DNA from: a virus
Virus record (IMG/VR): IMGVR_UViG_3300029922_000007
Span: 1 to 64,000 of that record
Length of the DNA: 64,000 nucleotides
Strand: one strand, 5' to 3'
Every line of letters starts with the position of its first letter. Position 1 is the stretch's first letter. Position numbers and translations under genes: made by a program. Shown piece after piece: positions 63,428 through 64,000 of the stretch. Below the pieces are notes generated by a model. The model made no database searches. It had not been told where the DNA came from and saw nothing but the letters and a program-made list of their open reading frames with translations.

Positions 63428-63734
63428 AGAATTTGGATCTTATAGTTCCGGCTATTTTCACCAACAAATCCAAACTTGCGCCCAGGACTGTGCCGGAAGT
63501 AACGATGTTCTTGTTCAGCTTTGGGGTGAATTCCTAGAAGAGTTTTACGATGTAGCTTATTCTATTTCTTCTAGCGAGGCTTGTGATTCCGCCCCATACG
63601 ACCCTATTATGAAGACCATTGAAAAGATGGACGTTCTTCGTACTAAGTTAGACAAAATTAGTATCCACGTAGGGCCATATAGGCGAGTTGCTGAAGAGGC
63701 GGTTCGTGCTCATACTGATAAAAAGAAGAAATGA
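63420..63734 (+). CDS. Hypothetical protein, 104 aa
   Basis: The start at ATG 63420 overlaps the previous stop by 8 bp. The N terminus is aromatic (SREFGSYSSGYFHQQIQTCAQDCAG), then helical with IMKTIEKMDVLRTKLDKI and a basic end. It is convergent with the truncated Vsr-like gene, 1 bp apart. Function unknown. Confidence 0.7.
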   Translation: MSREFGSYSSGYFHQQIQTCAQDCAGSNDVLVQLWGEFLEEFYDVAYSISSSEACDSAPYDPIMKTIEKMDVLRTKLDKISIHVGPYRRVAEEAVRAHTDKKKK

Positions 63735-63735
63735 G

Positions 63736-64000
63736 TTAGGAATTCTGTCCAGATAAAAATTCAAGGCAACGCCTAATACAACCCTCTTGGTCTGCAATCC
63801 AGTCTTCCTCTTTAATATGGAGGATTTGGATACCAATAGAGGCGAAGTAAGAATCTTTTATTTCGTGGTAGTTGTGAATGTCCTCATCGGGCCAATGAGG
63901 CCTAGAGCGTTTTAATCCTTTGAACGAATGCCAATAAATTCCATCAAACTCTATCCCCCTATTAAGTTCTGGAACAAATATGTCGATCTCAAAACCCTTG
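63736..64000 (-). CDS. Vsr-like homing endonuclease, 3' part only (continues past window)
   Basis: The minus-strand frame is open at the window end and stops at 63736. The visible 87 residues are the nuclease domain: KGFEIDIFVPELNRGIEFDG, then YWHS, SRPHWPDEDIHNYHEIKD, ILHIKEEDW and a C-terminal CIRRCLEFLSG. It is closely similar to 51822-52838 and 57194-58162. The helical repeats and start lie beyond 64000. Confidence 0.85.
   Translation of the reverse strand, partial: KGFEIDIFVPELNRGIEFDGIYWHSFKGLKRSRPHWPDEDIHNYHEIKDSYFASIGIQILHIKEEDWIADQEGCIRRCLEFLSGQNS

Overview
The window is part of the genome of a large tailed dsDNA bacteriophage with a contractile tail (myovirus morphology). The direct evidence is a large terminase (55339-57204), portal (52840-54681), prohead protease (40462-41886), scaffold-like protein (38115-38993), major capsid protein (36684-38081), tail sheath (19060-21993), probable tail tube (18512-19036) and a 1366-residue tail fibre (12868-16968). 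The host cannot be named from the sequence. Lipobox proteins, an M15 endolysin and membrane-anchored lysis-type proteins point to a bacterium, probably with a Gram-negative-type envelope. Base composition is moderate and even, with one recently expanded tandem repeat at the left edge.

Layout. (1) 1-5710, plus strand: a dense run of small, mostly unknown early-type genes, many with 4-bp ATGA overlaps, a tRNA-Ile(UAU), a Fis-like HTH protein and two lipoproteins, one collagen-like. (2) 5700-7061, minus: three overlapping virion/assembly genes. (3) 7062-7476: a non-coding divergent region with a 35-nt dyad. (4) 7477-9572, plus: small genes including a GNAT-like protein. (5) 9576-11453: membrane and coiled-coil proteins of lysis or envelope type and a permuted NlpC/P60 protein. 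(6) 11463-39490, mostly minus: fibre, tube, sheath, neck, head and capsid genes, interrupted at gene junctions by homing-type nucleases. (7) 39693-42599, plus: HNH nuclease, prohead protease, GIY-YIG nuclease. (8) 42638-46741, plus: structured leaders and an NAD/ADP-ribose cassette. (9) 46742-50442: small zinc proteins, M15 endolysin, ATP-dependent DNA ligase. (10) 50439-58162, minus: Mu-F-like head protein, scaffold-like protein, portal, terminase. (11) 58212-64000: phage GroEL, SF2 helicase, RNA ligase preceded by a tRNA-like element, coiled-coil proteins and the start of another nuclease.

How the parts work together. Virion operons and the endolysin are preceded by a shared 9-mer, CAATCTTA preceded by C or G, read on the coding strand. 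I propose it is the phage late promoter. A second class, TGATATAAT-like (an extended -10), precedes other units including the NAD cassette. In several cases either box lies only 5-6 nt before the ATG, which implies leaderless mRNAs. At least eleven mobile nuclease genes (four GIY-YIG, three HNH, four Vsr-like with helical repeats) sit between structural genes without breaking them.

Most interesting system. 43098-46741 encodes in tandem a Prs-like PRPP-type synthetase, a NAMPT-like phosphoribosyltransferase, a NADAR/YbiA-like protein, a nucleoside 2-deoxyribosyltransferase-like protein and a macrodomain. This looks like an NAD+ rebuilding (NARP1-like) and ADP-ribose-handling counter-defence island with a structured 5' leader. 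Other notable points are a circularly permuted ice-binding-type (DUF3494) beta-helix inserted in the tail sheath, a 26-residue peptide shared by the capsid N terminus and the protease C-terminal region, and a virion-type protein joining a 2H phosphoesterase to a lytic transglycosylase.
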